A stretch of DNA of 18,975 bases from Actinomycetes bacterium (GTDB lineage Bacteria > Actinomycetota > CALGFH01), in contig JASLIH010000465.1 in assembly GCA_030152105.1 (NCBI GenBank), forward strand, positions 1 through 18,975. The letters are read 5' to 3'. Below the pieces are notes generated by a model. The model worked only from the letters and a program-made list of their open reading frames with translations. It was not told the origin of the DNA and searched no databases. Positions 1-6,346 of the stretch are shown here, piece after piece. The translations under genes were made by a program, and so were the position numbers. Within the stretch, counting starts at the first letter, position 1. Each line of letters opens with the position of its first letter.

Positions 1-3
1 TGG

Positions 4-1209
4 TCAGACCACGAGCTCCTTCCGGTCGAGCAGGGTCGCGGGATCGAACAGCCGACTCTGGGCGACCTCGAGGGCGGTGGCCACGGCGCCCTGGAGGACC
101 GCGTCCTCGCCAAGGGCCGAGACCACCAGGCGGGGCCGCACCGGGGACAGTGTGCGCAGCTCCCGTTCGATCGGGGGGAGCAGCAGGTCGGCGTTGCCGC
201 CGACGCCGCCGCCCAGGATGATCAGCTCCAGGTCGACCACCGCCATGACCACGGCGAGGCCGGTGGCGAGGCGCCGCGCCTCGTCACCGACCACCCGCCC
301 GGCCACCGGGTCGCCCCTGCGGGCCAGGGCGAAGACCTTCTTCGCGCTGAGCGACCCTGAAAGGCCGGCCTGGCCGGCGGCGCGGACCACCGCGGCGCCG
401 TTGACCGCCTCCTCGAACGCGCCCCGGCGGCGGACCTGGGGGTCGTAGGGGTCGGCACCGATGGGCAGGTAGCCGACCTCGCCGGCGGCCCCGCTGACGC
501 CCCGGTACAGCTTGCCGTCCAGCACCAGGCCCATGCCCACGCCCGTGCCCACCGAGAGGAAGCCGAAGTTCTGGACGTCCTGGCCCAGGCCCCGCCAGCG
601 TTCGCCCTCGGCGGCCAGGTTGACGTCGTTCTCGACCCCGATCCGGCCCCCGAGCTCGTCCCGCAGCGCCGCCACCAGGCCCTGGCGGCCCCAGCCGGGC
701 AGGTTCGGGGCCAGGGTGACCGCGCCCCGGATCGGCTCGAACACGCCCGGACTGCCGACGGTGACGTGGTGCACCCGGTCCCAGCCGATGCCGGCCTGGG
801 CGGCCAGCCCGTGGGCGATCGAGCCGATCTGGCCGATCAGGGCGCGGGCGCTCGACGCCTGGGCGCGCTCGTCGCGGCGGGCGACCACGGCGCCGGTGAT
901 GTCGGCCAGGGCGGCCCGGACCCGCCGGCGGCCGACGTCGATGCCGATCACCCAGCCGGCCGCCGGGTTGAGCTCGTAGAGGACCGCGCTCGGCCCGGGG
1001 CGGCCGCTGGACCTGCCCACCTCCCTGACCAGCCCGGCGTCGAGGAGGGCGCTGAGGCCGAGCGAGACGGTCGGCTTGGACAGGCCGCTGTCCCGCGCCA
1101 CCTGGGCCCGGGAGACCGGGCCGGTGTGCTGGATCCGCTCGAGGATGGCGCGGGCGTTGATCGCCCGCAGCAGGCTGGGCGTGCCCACCGTCGGCGGCGG
1201 GTCGGCCAA
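4..1209 (-). CDS. ROK-family transcriptional repressor (NagC/XylR type)
   Basis: A 401-residue sugar-responsive repressor. An N-terminal winged helix-turn-helix covers about residues 15-65 (SRAQVARDSGLSKPTVSLGL). A ROK sugar-binding/kinase-like domain follows from about residue 85 (GIDVGRRRVRAAL, then ENDVNLAAEGE with Asp195, then SVGTGVGMG at 219-227). The start is TTG at 1209, preceded by GGGAGG at 1220-1215, and no better start is visible. The Cys-rich zinc motif usual in ROK proteins after the GE(I/L)GH segment is absent: the stretch is GEVGYLPIGADPYDPQVRRR, with Tyr in place of His and no cysteine. A 19-bp inverted repeat lies just upstream, and a near-identical copy lies between the GH4 and kinase genes. 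I infer that the protein represses its own gene and the neighbouring sugar genes. The family call is firm. The inducer is unknown. Confidence 0.93.
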   Translation of the reverse strand: MADPPPTVGTPSLLRAINARAILERIQHTGPVSRAQVARDSGLSKPTVSLGLSALLDAGLVREVGRSSGRPGPSAVLYELNPAAGWVIGIDVGRRRVRAALADITGAVVARRDERAQASSARALIGQIGSIAHGLAAQAGIGWDRVHHVTVGSPGVFEPIRGAVTLAPNLPGWGRQGLVAALRDELGGRIGVENDVNLAAEGERWRGLGQDVQNFGFLSVGTGVGMGLVLDGKLYRGVSGAAGEVGYLPIGADPYDPQVRRRGAFEEAVNGAAVVRAAGQAGLSGSLSAKKVFALARRGDPVAGRVVGDEARRLATGLAVVMAVVDLELIILGGGVGGNADLLLPPIERELRTLSPVRPRLVVSALGEDAVLQGAVATALEVAQSRLFDPATLLDRKELVV

Positions 1210-1227
1210 GGTCGCCTCCCTGTTATA

Positions 1228-1246
1228 GTTAGGAAACCTTCCTCAC
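1228..1246. promoter_or_regulatory. Probable ROK operator, copy 1
   Basis: The sequence is GTTAGGAAACCTTCCTCAC, with an AGGAA-N3-TTCCT inverted repeat. It lies between the divergent ROK and aminotransferase genes and matches the site at 4072-4090 at 17 of 19 positions. Its position 18 bp above the ROK start, and its recurrence in the only other divergent promoter region of the module, make it a likely binding site for the ROK protein. That assignment is inference. The sequence similarity is directly visible. Confidence 0.68.
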
Positions 1247-1329
1247 ATCTCGCTCATTATCTGCGGCGGGGCAAGGAAGTCAACCCCGCGCCGGGACGCC
1301 ACCGGCCGGCGCCGGACAGGAGGGACGAC

Positions 1330-2568
1330 ATGGCGGAGCTGGCGCTGTGCGGCGGGGCGCCGGTCCGGCCCCAGGGCTACCCAGCCTGGCCGGTGCACGA
1401 CGAACGCGACGCCCAGGCGGTCGCCGAGGTGGTGCGGAGCGGCCGCTGGGGCGGGTTCCCCGAGCCGGGGCCACTGGCCGCCTCCTTCGCCGAGCGGTTC
1501 GCGGCCTACCAGGGCTCCCGGCACGGGGTGGTGATGGCCAACGGCACCGTCACCATGGAGGTCGCCCTCAAGGCCCTCGGGATCGGCTGGGGCGACGAGG
1601 TGATCGTCCCGGCGCTGACGTTCGCGGCCACCCCGTACGCGGCCATGGCGGCGGGGGCGCTGCCGGTGTTCTGCGACGTCCTCCCCGGCACCCTGACCGT
1701 CGACCCCGACCAGGTCGAGGCGGCGGTCACCTCCCGGACCCGCGCCATCATGCCGGTGCACCTCGGCCACCAGATGGCCGACATGGACCGCCTCACCGAG
1801 ATCGCCCGGCGCCACGGGCTGGCCCTGGTGGAGGACTGCGCGCACGCCCACGGCCAGCGCTGGCGCGACCGGGGCGCCGGGTCGTTCGGCGAGTTCGGCT
1901 CCTTCAGCCACCAGTCCACCAAGCTCCTCACCGCCGGCGAGGGCGGCAGTCTGCTCACCGACGACGCCGGGCTGGCCCGGCGGGCCCATTCGCTGATCGA
2001 CTGCGGGCGGGCCAAGGACCCCGAGGAGCGGGAGTTCACCTTCGGGGCCAACTACCGGCTGGGCGAGCTCCAGGCGGCCCTGCTCCTCGGTGCCCTGGAG
2101 CGGCTGCCCGGCCAGCAGGCCGAACGGGCCGAGGCGGCCAGGCACTTCCAGGAGCTGGCCACCGAGGTCAAGGGGATCCGGCTGCTCCCGCCCGACCCCC
2201 GCATCACCCGCTGGAGCTTCTACCGCTACATCGTGCTGATCGAGCCGGAGGCCTTCGCCGGGGCGACCAACCGGCGGGTGTGCGAGGCGCTGGAGGCCGA
2301 GGGGGTCGGCGCCTGGGAGGGCTACGAGCCGATGAGCCGCTACGACCTGTTCCAGCCGGCCCTGTCGCGCCTGCCGGTCGCGGTCGAGCACGCCGACCAG
2401 CTCGACCCGACCCGGATGTCGTTCCCGGTGGCCGAGGACGCCGGCCTGCGCCGGACCCTGTACCTGGACGAGAACGTCTTCCGGGCCGGCCGGCGGGGGA
2501 TCGAGGACGCGGTCGAGGCCCTGGCCAAGGTCCAGCGGCACGCCAGCGAGCTGACCGGTCGCGCCTGA
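1330..2568 (+). CDS. DegT/DnrJ/EryC1/StrS-family sugar or cyclitol aminotransferase
   Basis: A 412-residue PLP-dependent aminotransferase. The start is ATG 1330 behind AGGAGGGA (1318-1325). The N-terminus (LCGGAPVRPQGYPAWPVHDE, then SGRWGG) resembles the L-glutamine:scyllo-inosose/2-deoxy-scyllo-inosose aminotransferase branch. Family landmarks are NGTVTMEVALKALGIGWGDE, the DVLPGTLTVDP strand, Asp169 in VEDCAHAHG (PLP pyridine nitrogen contact) and Lys198 in SFSHQSTKLLTAGEGG (Schiff-base lysine). These enzymes move an amino group from Gln or Glu onto a keto-sugar or keto-cyclitol in the cytoplasm. The gene diverges from the ROK repressor across a shared operator and converges on a GH4 glycosidase, so it probably acts on a sugar the module handles. 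The family is sure. The keto substrate is unknown, and a 3-keto-hexose or an inosose are both possible. Confidence 0.9.
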   Translation: MAELALCGGAPVRPQGYPAWPVHDERDAQAVAEVVRSGRWGGFPEPGPLAASFAERFAAYQGSRHGVVMANGTVTMEVALKALGIGWGDEVIVPALTFAATPYAAMAAGALPVFCDVLPGTLTVDPDQVEAAVTSRTRAIMPVHLGHQMADMDRLTEIARRHGLALVEDCAHAHGQRWRDRGAGSFGEFGSFSHQSTKLLTAGEGGSLLTDDAGLARRAHSLIDCGRAKDPEEREFTFGANYRLGELQAALLLGALERLPGQQAERAEAARHFQELATEVKGIRLLPPDPRITRWSFYRYIVLIEPEAFAGATNRRVCEALEAEGVGAWEGYEPMSRYDLFQPALSRLPVAVEHADQLDPTRMSFPVAEDAGLRRTLYLDENVFRAGRRGIEDAVEALAKVQRHASELTGRA

Positions 2569-2627
2569 CCGAGCGCGCCTGACCGAGCGGGCGTGACCGA
2601 GCGCCTGACCGGGCGCGCCTGACCGCG
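2560..2627 (+). repeat. 14-bp tandem repeat straddling the aminotransferase stop codon
   Basis: Five successive copies of a CGCGCCTGACCGAG unit run from the last codons of the aminotransferase gene. Copies 1 and 2 (2560-2573, 2574-2587) are identical. Copy 3 (2588-2601) differs at two bases. Copy 4 (2602-2613) is 12 bp. Copy 5 (2614-2627) is near perfect. Each copy carries a TGA, the first being the real stop. Replication slippage is a likely origin. Confidence 0.85.
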
Positions 2628-2668
2628 ACCCGCCCGTGCCGGGGCCCCAACCGGGAGGGTAGCCCAAC

Positions 2669-2687
2669 GGGGGCATTCGGGTCCCCC
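2669..2687 (+). terminator. Weak GC hairpin between convergent genes
   Basis: A GGGGG arm (2669-2673) and a CCCCC arm (2683-2687) enclose a 9-base loop downstream of the aminotransferase gene and convergent with the GH4 gene. No T-tract follows. It could help end transcription from either side, but G/C runs are common in this DNA. Confidence 0.25.
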
Positions 2688-2689
2688 AG

Positions 2690-2741
2690 TTGTCCACAGC
2701 CCCCGGGTTGCCCACAGCCCCCCGGGTTGTCCACACCCCCG
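2690..2741 (+). repeat. Three tandem DnaA-box-like nonamers in an 18-19 bp direct repeat
   Basis: TTGTCCACA (2690-2698), TTGCCCACA (2708-2716) and TTGTCCACA (2727-2735) occur in the same orientation. Each of the first two is followed by a C-run and GGG, giving repeat units of 18 and 19 bp. TTGTCCACA is the preferred DnaA box of Streptomyces-type actinobacteria. The cluster fills the gap between two convergent gene ends. There are no AT-rich unwinding element and no dnaA, dnaN or parAB genes here, so an origin is unlikely. A DnaA-binding or titration site, or a simple slippage repeat, remain possible. Confidence 0.55.
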
Positions 2742-2743
2742 CC

Positions 2744-4015
2744 TCAGCCGGGGAAGAACCTCGGCAGGTAGGGCCGGCTGGCCTGGAGGAGCGCGTCCAG
2801 GAGGGGCGCGGCCACCCGGTACTCGCGGACCAGGGGGTTGGCGAGCAGCGCCTTGAGGGCGACGGTGCGGTCGCCGGTCACCGCCGCCTCGACGGCCAGG
2901 CGCTCGTACGCCTTGGCCTGCTGGACCAGCCCGAGGAGCTCGGGGGCGAGCGGCTCCTGGGCCAGCGGGTGGGCGCCGTCGGCGTCGATGCGGGCCGGGA
3001 CCTCGACCACGGCGTCGTCGGGCAGCCCGGGCAGGGCCCCGTCGTTGCGGACGTCGACCACCTGGGTGTCGCCGGTGCCGGCGTGGAGGGAGGCGATGAG
3101 GGCGGCCGCGGCCTCACTGTAGAAGGCGCCGCCGCGCTGCTCCAGCAGCTCGGGCTTGGTGTCGAGATCGGGGTCGCGGTACAGCTCGAGCAGGTCCCGC
3201 TCGATCTCGGCCACCTGCTCGGCCCGCGAGGGCCGGCGCCGCTGTTCGTCGAGCACCTCGGCGGTGGCGTAGTAGTAGCGCAGGTAGGTCGAGGGGACGA
3301 CCCCAAGGGCCCGGAGCAGCTCCAGCGGCAGCCCCAGGTCGCGGGCCAGCTCGGGGCCGTGCCGCTCCAGCAGCTCGGGCAGCCGGTCGGCCCCGTCCAC
3401 CCTGACGGCACGCTCCCAGGTCAGGTGGTTGAGGCCGACGTGCTCGAGCTCCACCCGCTCGGGGGCCACGCCCAGCTGGGCGGCGAAGCGCCGCTGGAAC
3501 CCGATGGCCGAGTTGCACAGCCCGATGGCGCGGTGCCCCCGGTCCAGCAGCGCCTGGGTGACGATGCCGACCGGGTTGGTGAAGTCGACGAACCAGGCGC
3601 CGGGGGCGCCGCGGCGCACCGTCTCGGCGGCCAGCTCGAGCACCACCGGGACGGTACGCAGGGCCTTGGCGAACCCGCCCGGCCCGGTCGTCTCCTGGCC
3701 GACGCAGCCGAACTCCAGCGGCAGGCTCTCGTCGACCATGCGCATGGCCTGGCCGCCCACCCGTAGCTGCACGACCACGAAGTCGGCCCCGTCGACGGCC
3801 TGCTCGCGGCGGCCGGTCTGGACCAGGCGGCCGCCCCAGCCGGCCCGGGCCAGCATGCGCCCGGCCAGGCCGGCGACCACCCCGAGGCGCTCGGCGTCGA
3901 TGTCGAACAGCACCAGCTCGTCGACTGGCAGGCGGTCCTCGCGGGTGGCGAACCCCTGGACCAGCTCGGGGGTGTAGGTGCTGCCGCCCCCGACCACGGC
4001 GATCTTCAGGCCCAC
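2744..4015 (-). CDS. GH4-family NAD-dependent glycosidase (6-phospho-beta-glucosidase type)
   Basis: A 423-residue cytoplasmic hydrolase that uses NAD+ and a divalent metal and cleaves glycosidic bonds through a transient 3-keto sugar. Visible GH4 landmarks are the Rossmann loop VVGGGSTYTPEL (residues 7-18), MVDESLPLEFG then GQETTGPGGFAKALRTVPV (93-124), FTNPVG (145-150), the metal ligand Cys167 in GLCNSAIG, His197 in GLNHL, and the YLRYYY segment (about 244-249) that holds the family's catalytic tyrosine. These fit the 6-phospho-beta-glucosidase subgroup. The start is GTG 4015 behind GGAAGGGG. It diverges from a BadF-type kinase across a second ROK-type operator. No PTS gene is in the window, so if the substrate is phosphorylated, the neighbouring kinase may do it. 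Phospho- and unphosphorylated-substrate GH4 enzymes cannot be told apart with certainty by eye. Confidence 0.9.
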   Translation of the reverse strand: MGLKIAVVGGGSTYTPELVQGFATREDRLPVDELVLFDIDAERLGVVAGLAGRMLARAGWGGRLVQTGRREQAVDGADFVVVQLRVGGQAMRMVDESLPLEFGCVGQETTGPGGFAKALRTVPVVLELAAETVRRGAPGAWFVDFTNPVGIVTQALLDRGHRAIGLCNSAIGFQRRFAAQLGVAPERVELEHVGLNHLTWERAVRVDGADRLPELLERHGPELARDLGLPLELLRALGVVPSTYLRYYYATAEVLDEQRRRPSRAEQVAEIERDLLELYRDPDLDTKPELLEQRGGAFYSEAAAALIASLHAGTGDTQVVDVRNDGALPGLPDDAVVEVPARIDADGAHPLAQEPLAPELLGLVQQAKAYERLAVEAAVTGDRTVALKALLANPLVREYRVAAPLLDALLQASRPYLPRFFPG

Positions 4016-4050
4016 GGCCGCCCCTTCCGCTCGATCTCCGGCGGCTGCTA

Positions 4051-4079
4051 TTGTTCAGCCACCATGAGTAGGTTAGGAA
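4051..4079 (+). promoter_or_regulatory. Possible promoter of the kinase operon
   Basis: TTGTTC (4051-4056) and TAGGAA (4074-4079) are separated by 17 bp in front of the kinase gene. The putative -10 falls inside the ROK-type inverted repeat, so a bound repressor would block polymerase. Both hexamers are imperfect and the call rests on spacing and position. Confidence 0.35.
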
Positions 4080-4090
4080 AGTTTCCTCAC
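4072..4090. promoter_or_regulatory. Probable ROK operator, copy 2
   Basis: The sequence is GTTAGGAAAGTTTCCTCAC, with a perfect AGGAAA-G-TTTCCT inverted repeat. It lies in the gap between the divergent GH4 and kinase genes. It differs from the copy at 1228-1246 at only two central bases and has the better symmetry. It probably controls both directions. Confidence 0.7.
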
Positions 4091-4122
4091 TCTACAACGG
4101 ACGGCCAGGGGTGGACCCCGGC

Positions 4123-5148
4123 ATGACCCCCCCGGCGGTCCTGGCGGTCGACGGGGGCAACTCCAAGACCGACGTGGTCCTGGTCGACGCCGACGGCGGG
4201 GTGCTGGGGGCGGCCCGCGGGCCCGGGGCCTCCCATCACCACCTGGGTGTGCCCGCCGCCATGGACACCCTGGAAGCGCTGGTCGTGGCCGCCTGCCAGG
4301 ACGCCGGCCTCCCGCCCTCCGAGCGCCCGCTGGCCACGGTCGGGGTCTGGTGCCTGGCCGGCGTCGACTTCCCGGCCGACGACCAGGCGCTCTCCCCGGC
4401 CATCGCCGGCCGTGGCTGGGCCCGCGAGGTGCTGTTGCACAACGACGTGTTCGCGGTGCGACGCGCCGGCAGCGGGCGCACGTGGGGGGTCGGCGTGGTG
4501 GTGGGGGCTGGCATGAACTGCGTCGGGGTGGCCCCGGACGGTCGCGAGGTGCGCTTCCCGGCGATCGGGGAGCTGTCCGGCGACTGGGGCGGCGGCCGCG
4601 ACATCGGCATGGCCGCGGTCGGTGCCGCCCTGCGCGGCGAGGACCGCCGCGGGCCGCCGACGACGCTGACCCGGCTGGTCTCCGGCTGGTTCGGCCTGCC
4701 GACGGTCCTGGCCCTGGTCGAGGCGCTGTTCCTCGGGCGGATCGAGCAGCGGCGGGTGCTGGAGCTGGTCCCGCTGGTGTTCACCGAGGCCGAGGCCGGC
4801 GACGAGGTGGCGGCCCAGCTGGTCGCCCGCCAGGTCGACGAGGTCGTGGCCATGGCCGGGGCGGCGATCGGCCGGCTGGGCCTGACCGGCCGCGACGTCG
4901 AGGTGGTGCTGGGCGGCGGCCTGTTCCACCGCGAGGCCCCGGCCTTCCTGGAGCGGATCCGGTCCGGGATCCTCGGGATCGCCCCGGCGGCCCGGCTCAC
5001 CCAGGTCACCACCCCGCCGGTGGTCGGGGCAGCGCTGCTCGGCCTCGACCGGCTCGGCGCCGCCCCCGGAGCCGCCGAGCGCCTTCGGACCACCCTCACC
5101 CATGAGCGTCTGGGAGCGCTGCGACCGGTCGTGGCCTCGAACCGCTGA
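4123..5148 (+). CDS. BadF/BadG/BcrA-type ATPase, N-acetylglucosamine-kinase-like sugar kinase
   Basis: A 341-residue member of the ASKHA ATP-binding fold. Phosphate-1 motif LAVDGGNSKTDVVLVD starts at residue 7. LHNDVFAVRRAG carries a catalytic-type Asp. Phosphate-2 motif VGVVVGAGMNCVGV is followed by GELSGDWGGGRDIG, typical of eukaryotic-type GlcNAc kinase relatives. An adenosine motif VVLGGGLF comes near the C-terminus. It likely phosphorylates an imported sugar or amino sugar in the cytoplasm. ATG 4123 is preferred, with AGGGGTGG upstream. A GTG at 4111 is in frame, but its purine run abuts the codon. The gene leads an operon with the ABC ATPase, whose ribosome binding site overlaps this gene's stop. 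The substrate is not determinable. Glucosamine, GlcNAc or a glycoside are candidates. Confidence 0.86.
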   Translation: MTPPAVLAVDGGNSKTDVVLVDADGGVLGAARGPGASHHHLGVPAAMDTLEALVVAACQDAGLPPSERPLATVGVWCLAGVDFPADDQALSPAIAGRGWAREVLLHNDVFAVRRAGSGRTWGVGVVVGAGMNCVGVAPDGREVRFPAIGELSGDWGGGRDIGMAAVGAALRGEDRRGPPTTLTRLVSGWFGLPTVLALVEALFLGRIEQRRVLELVPLVFTEAEAGDEVAAQLVARQVDEVVAMAGAAIGRLGLTGRDVEVVLGGGLFHREAPAFLERIRSGILGIAPAARLTQVTTPPVVGAALLGLDRLGAAPGAAERLRTTLTHERLGALRPVVASNR

Positions 5149-5158
5149 GGAGGCAGAG

Positions 5159-6346
5159 ATGGGCAGGATCGTGCTGGAGCACGTTGGCAAGGAGTTCCCC
5201 GGCGGCGTGCAGGCGGTGCGGGACGTCTCCCTGGAGATCGGCGACGGCGAGTTCATGGTGCTGGTCGGGCCGTCGGGCTGCGGCAAGACCACCATCCTGC
5301 GCATGATCGCCGGCCTCGACGAGGTCACCGACGGCGAGATCACCATCGGCGACCGGGTGGTCACCGACGAGAAGCCCAAGGACCGCGACGTGGCCATGGT
5401 CTTCCAGAACTACGCCCTGTACCCCCACATGACCGTCGAGCAGAACATCGGCTTCGGCATGCGGCTGCGCCGCACCCCCAAGCCGCTCGTCAAGCAGCGC
5501 GTCAGCGGGGCCGCCGAGGTGCTGGCCCTGCTCGACTACCTCGCCCGCAAGCCTGCCGACCTGTCCGGCGGGCAGCGCCAGCGGGTCGCCATCGGCCGGG
5601 CGATGGTGCGTGAGCCGCAGGCCTTCCTGATGGACGAGCCGCTCAGCAACCTGGACGCCAAGCTGCGGGTGCAGATGCGCGCCGAGATGGCCCGCCTGCA
5701 CAAGCAGCTCGGCACCACGATCGTGTACGTCACCCACGACCAGGTCGAGGCGATGACCCTAGGGACGAGGGTGGCGGTGGTCCGCGACGGCCTGCTCCAG
5801 CAGGTCGACACGCCCCAGGTGCTGTTCCACAACCCGGTCAACCTGTTCGTGGCCGGGTTCATCGGCTCGCCGACGATGAACCTGGTCCAGGCGACCGTCA
5901 CCGGCGACAAGCTCGAGTTCGGCAGCCACCGCCTGCCGGTCCCACCCGGGACGGACCTGGACGCCTACAACGGGCGCATGGTGATCCTCGGCATCCGCCC
6001 CTCGGACTTCGAGGACGCCGAGGTCTGGCGAGACGAGCGCCTGCCGGTCATCGAGGTGCCGGTGGAGGTGGTCGAGGACCTCGGCTCCGAGGTCCACGTG
6101 CTGTTCACCGTGGAGGCGCCGCCGGTGCAGGTCGAGGGCGTCGACGAGGACCCGGAGGCGGGCGCGCCCATCCCGCTGGTCGCGGCCGAGGGGACCAGCG
6201 TCTTCACGGCGGCGGTGGACACCAGGACGGCCGCCCGGACCGGGAGCACAGCGCGGCTGTCGGTGAACCCGGCCCGGTTCCACTTCTTCGACTGCGACAC
6301 CGGCCGGGCGATCCGCACCCGGCCGGCGCCGGCGCCCTCGAGTTGA
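5159..6346 (+). CDS. Sugar ABC transporter ATP-binding protein (UgpC/MsmK/MsiK-like)
   Basis: A 395-residue ATPase that energises carbohydrate ABC importers at the inner face of the membrane. Walker A is GPSGCGKTT with Lys43. The Q-loop sits in VFQNYALYPHMT. The signature is LSGGQRQR from residue 135. Walker B is AFLMDEP (Asp159, Glu160), the D-loop is SNLDAKLR and the H-loop His193 is in YVTHDQVEA. A C-terminal TOBE/MalK-type regulatory region runs from about residue 235 to the end. ATG 5159 is chosen over an in-frame upstream start because GAGGAGG (5147-5153) sits 5 bases before it and overlaps the kinase TGA, which suggests translational coupling. No permease or binding-protein gene is in the window. 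It may therefore be a shared ATPase like MsiK of Streptomyces, or its partners lie outside. Confidence 0.95.
   Translation: MGRIVLEHVGKEFPGGVQAVRDVSLEIGDGEFMVLVGPSGCGKTTILRMIAGLDEVTDGEITIGDRVVTDEKPKDRDVAMVFQNYALYPHMTVEQNIGFGMRLRRTPKPLVKQRVSGAAEVLALLDYLARKPADLSGGQRQRVAIGRAMVREPQAFLMDEPLSNLDAKLRVQMRAEMARLHKQLGTTIVYVTHDQVEAMTLGTRVAVVRDGLLQQVDTPQVLFHNPVNLFVAGFIGSPTMNLVQATVTGDKLEFGSHRLPVPPGTDLDAYNGRMVILGIRPSDFEDAEVWRDERLPVIEVPVEVVEDLGSEVHVLFTVEAPPVQVEGVDEDPEAGAPIPLVAAEGTSVFTAAVDTRTAARTGSTARLSVNPARFHFFDCDTGRAIRTRPAPAPSS

Noticed and set aside
1222..1227. TATAAC on the minus strand as the -10 of the ROK gene
   Set aside because: A transcript starting about 7 bases downstream would begin within the GGGAGG ribosome binding site, so it does not fit the annotated start unless the RNA is nearly leaderless.
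766..1329. An upstream extension of the aminotransferase frame
   Set aside because: It runs antisense to the ROK gene. The ATG at 1330 has a strong ribosome binding site and begins the conserved N-terminus.
1243..2736. A 497-codon minus-strand open frame opposite the aminotransferase
   Set aside because: It is the same kind of compositional shadow. The plus-strand frame has a full PLP aminotransferase with its lysine and ribosome binding site.
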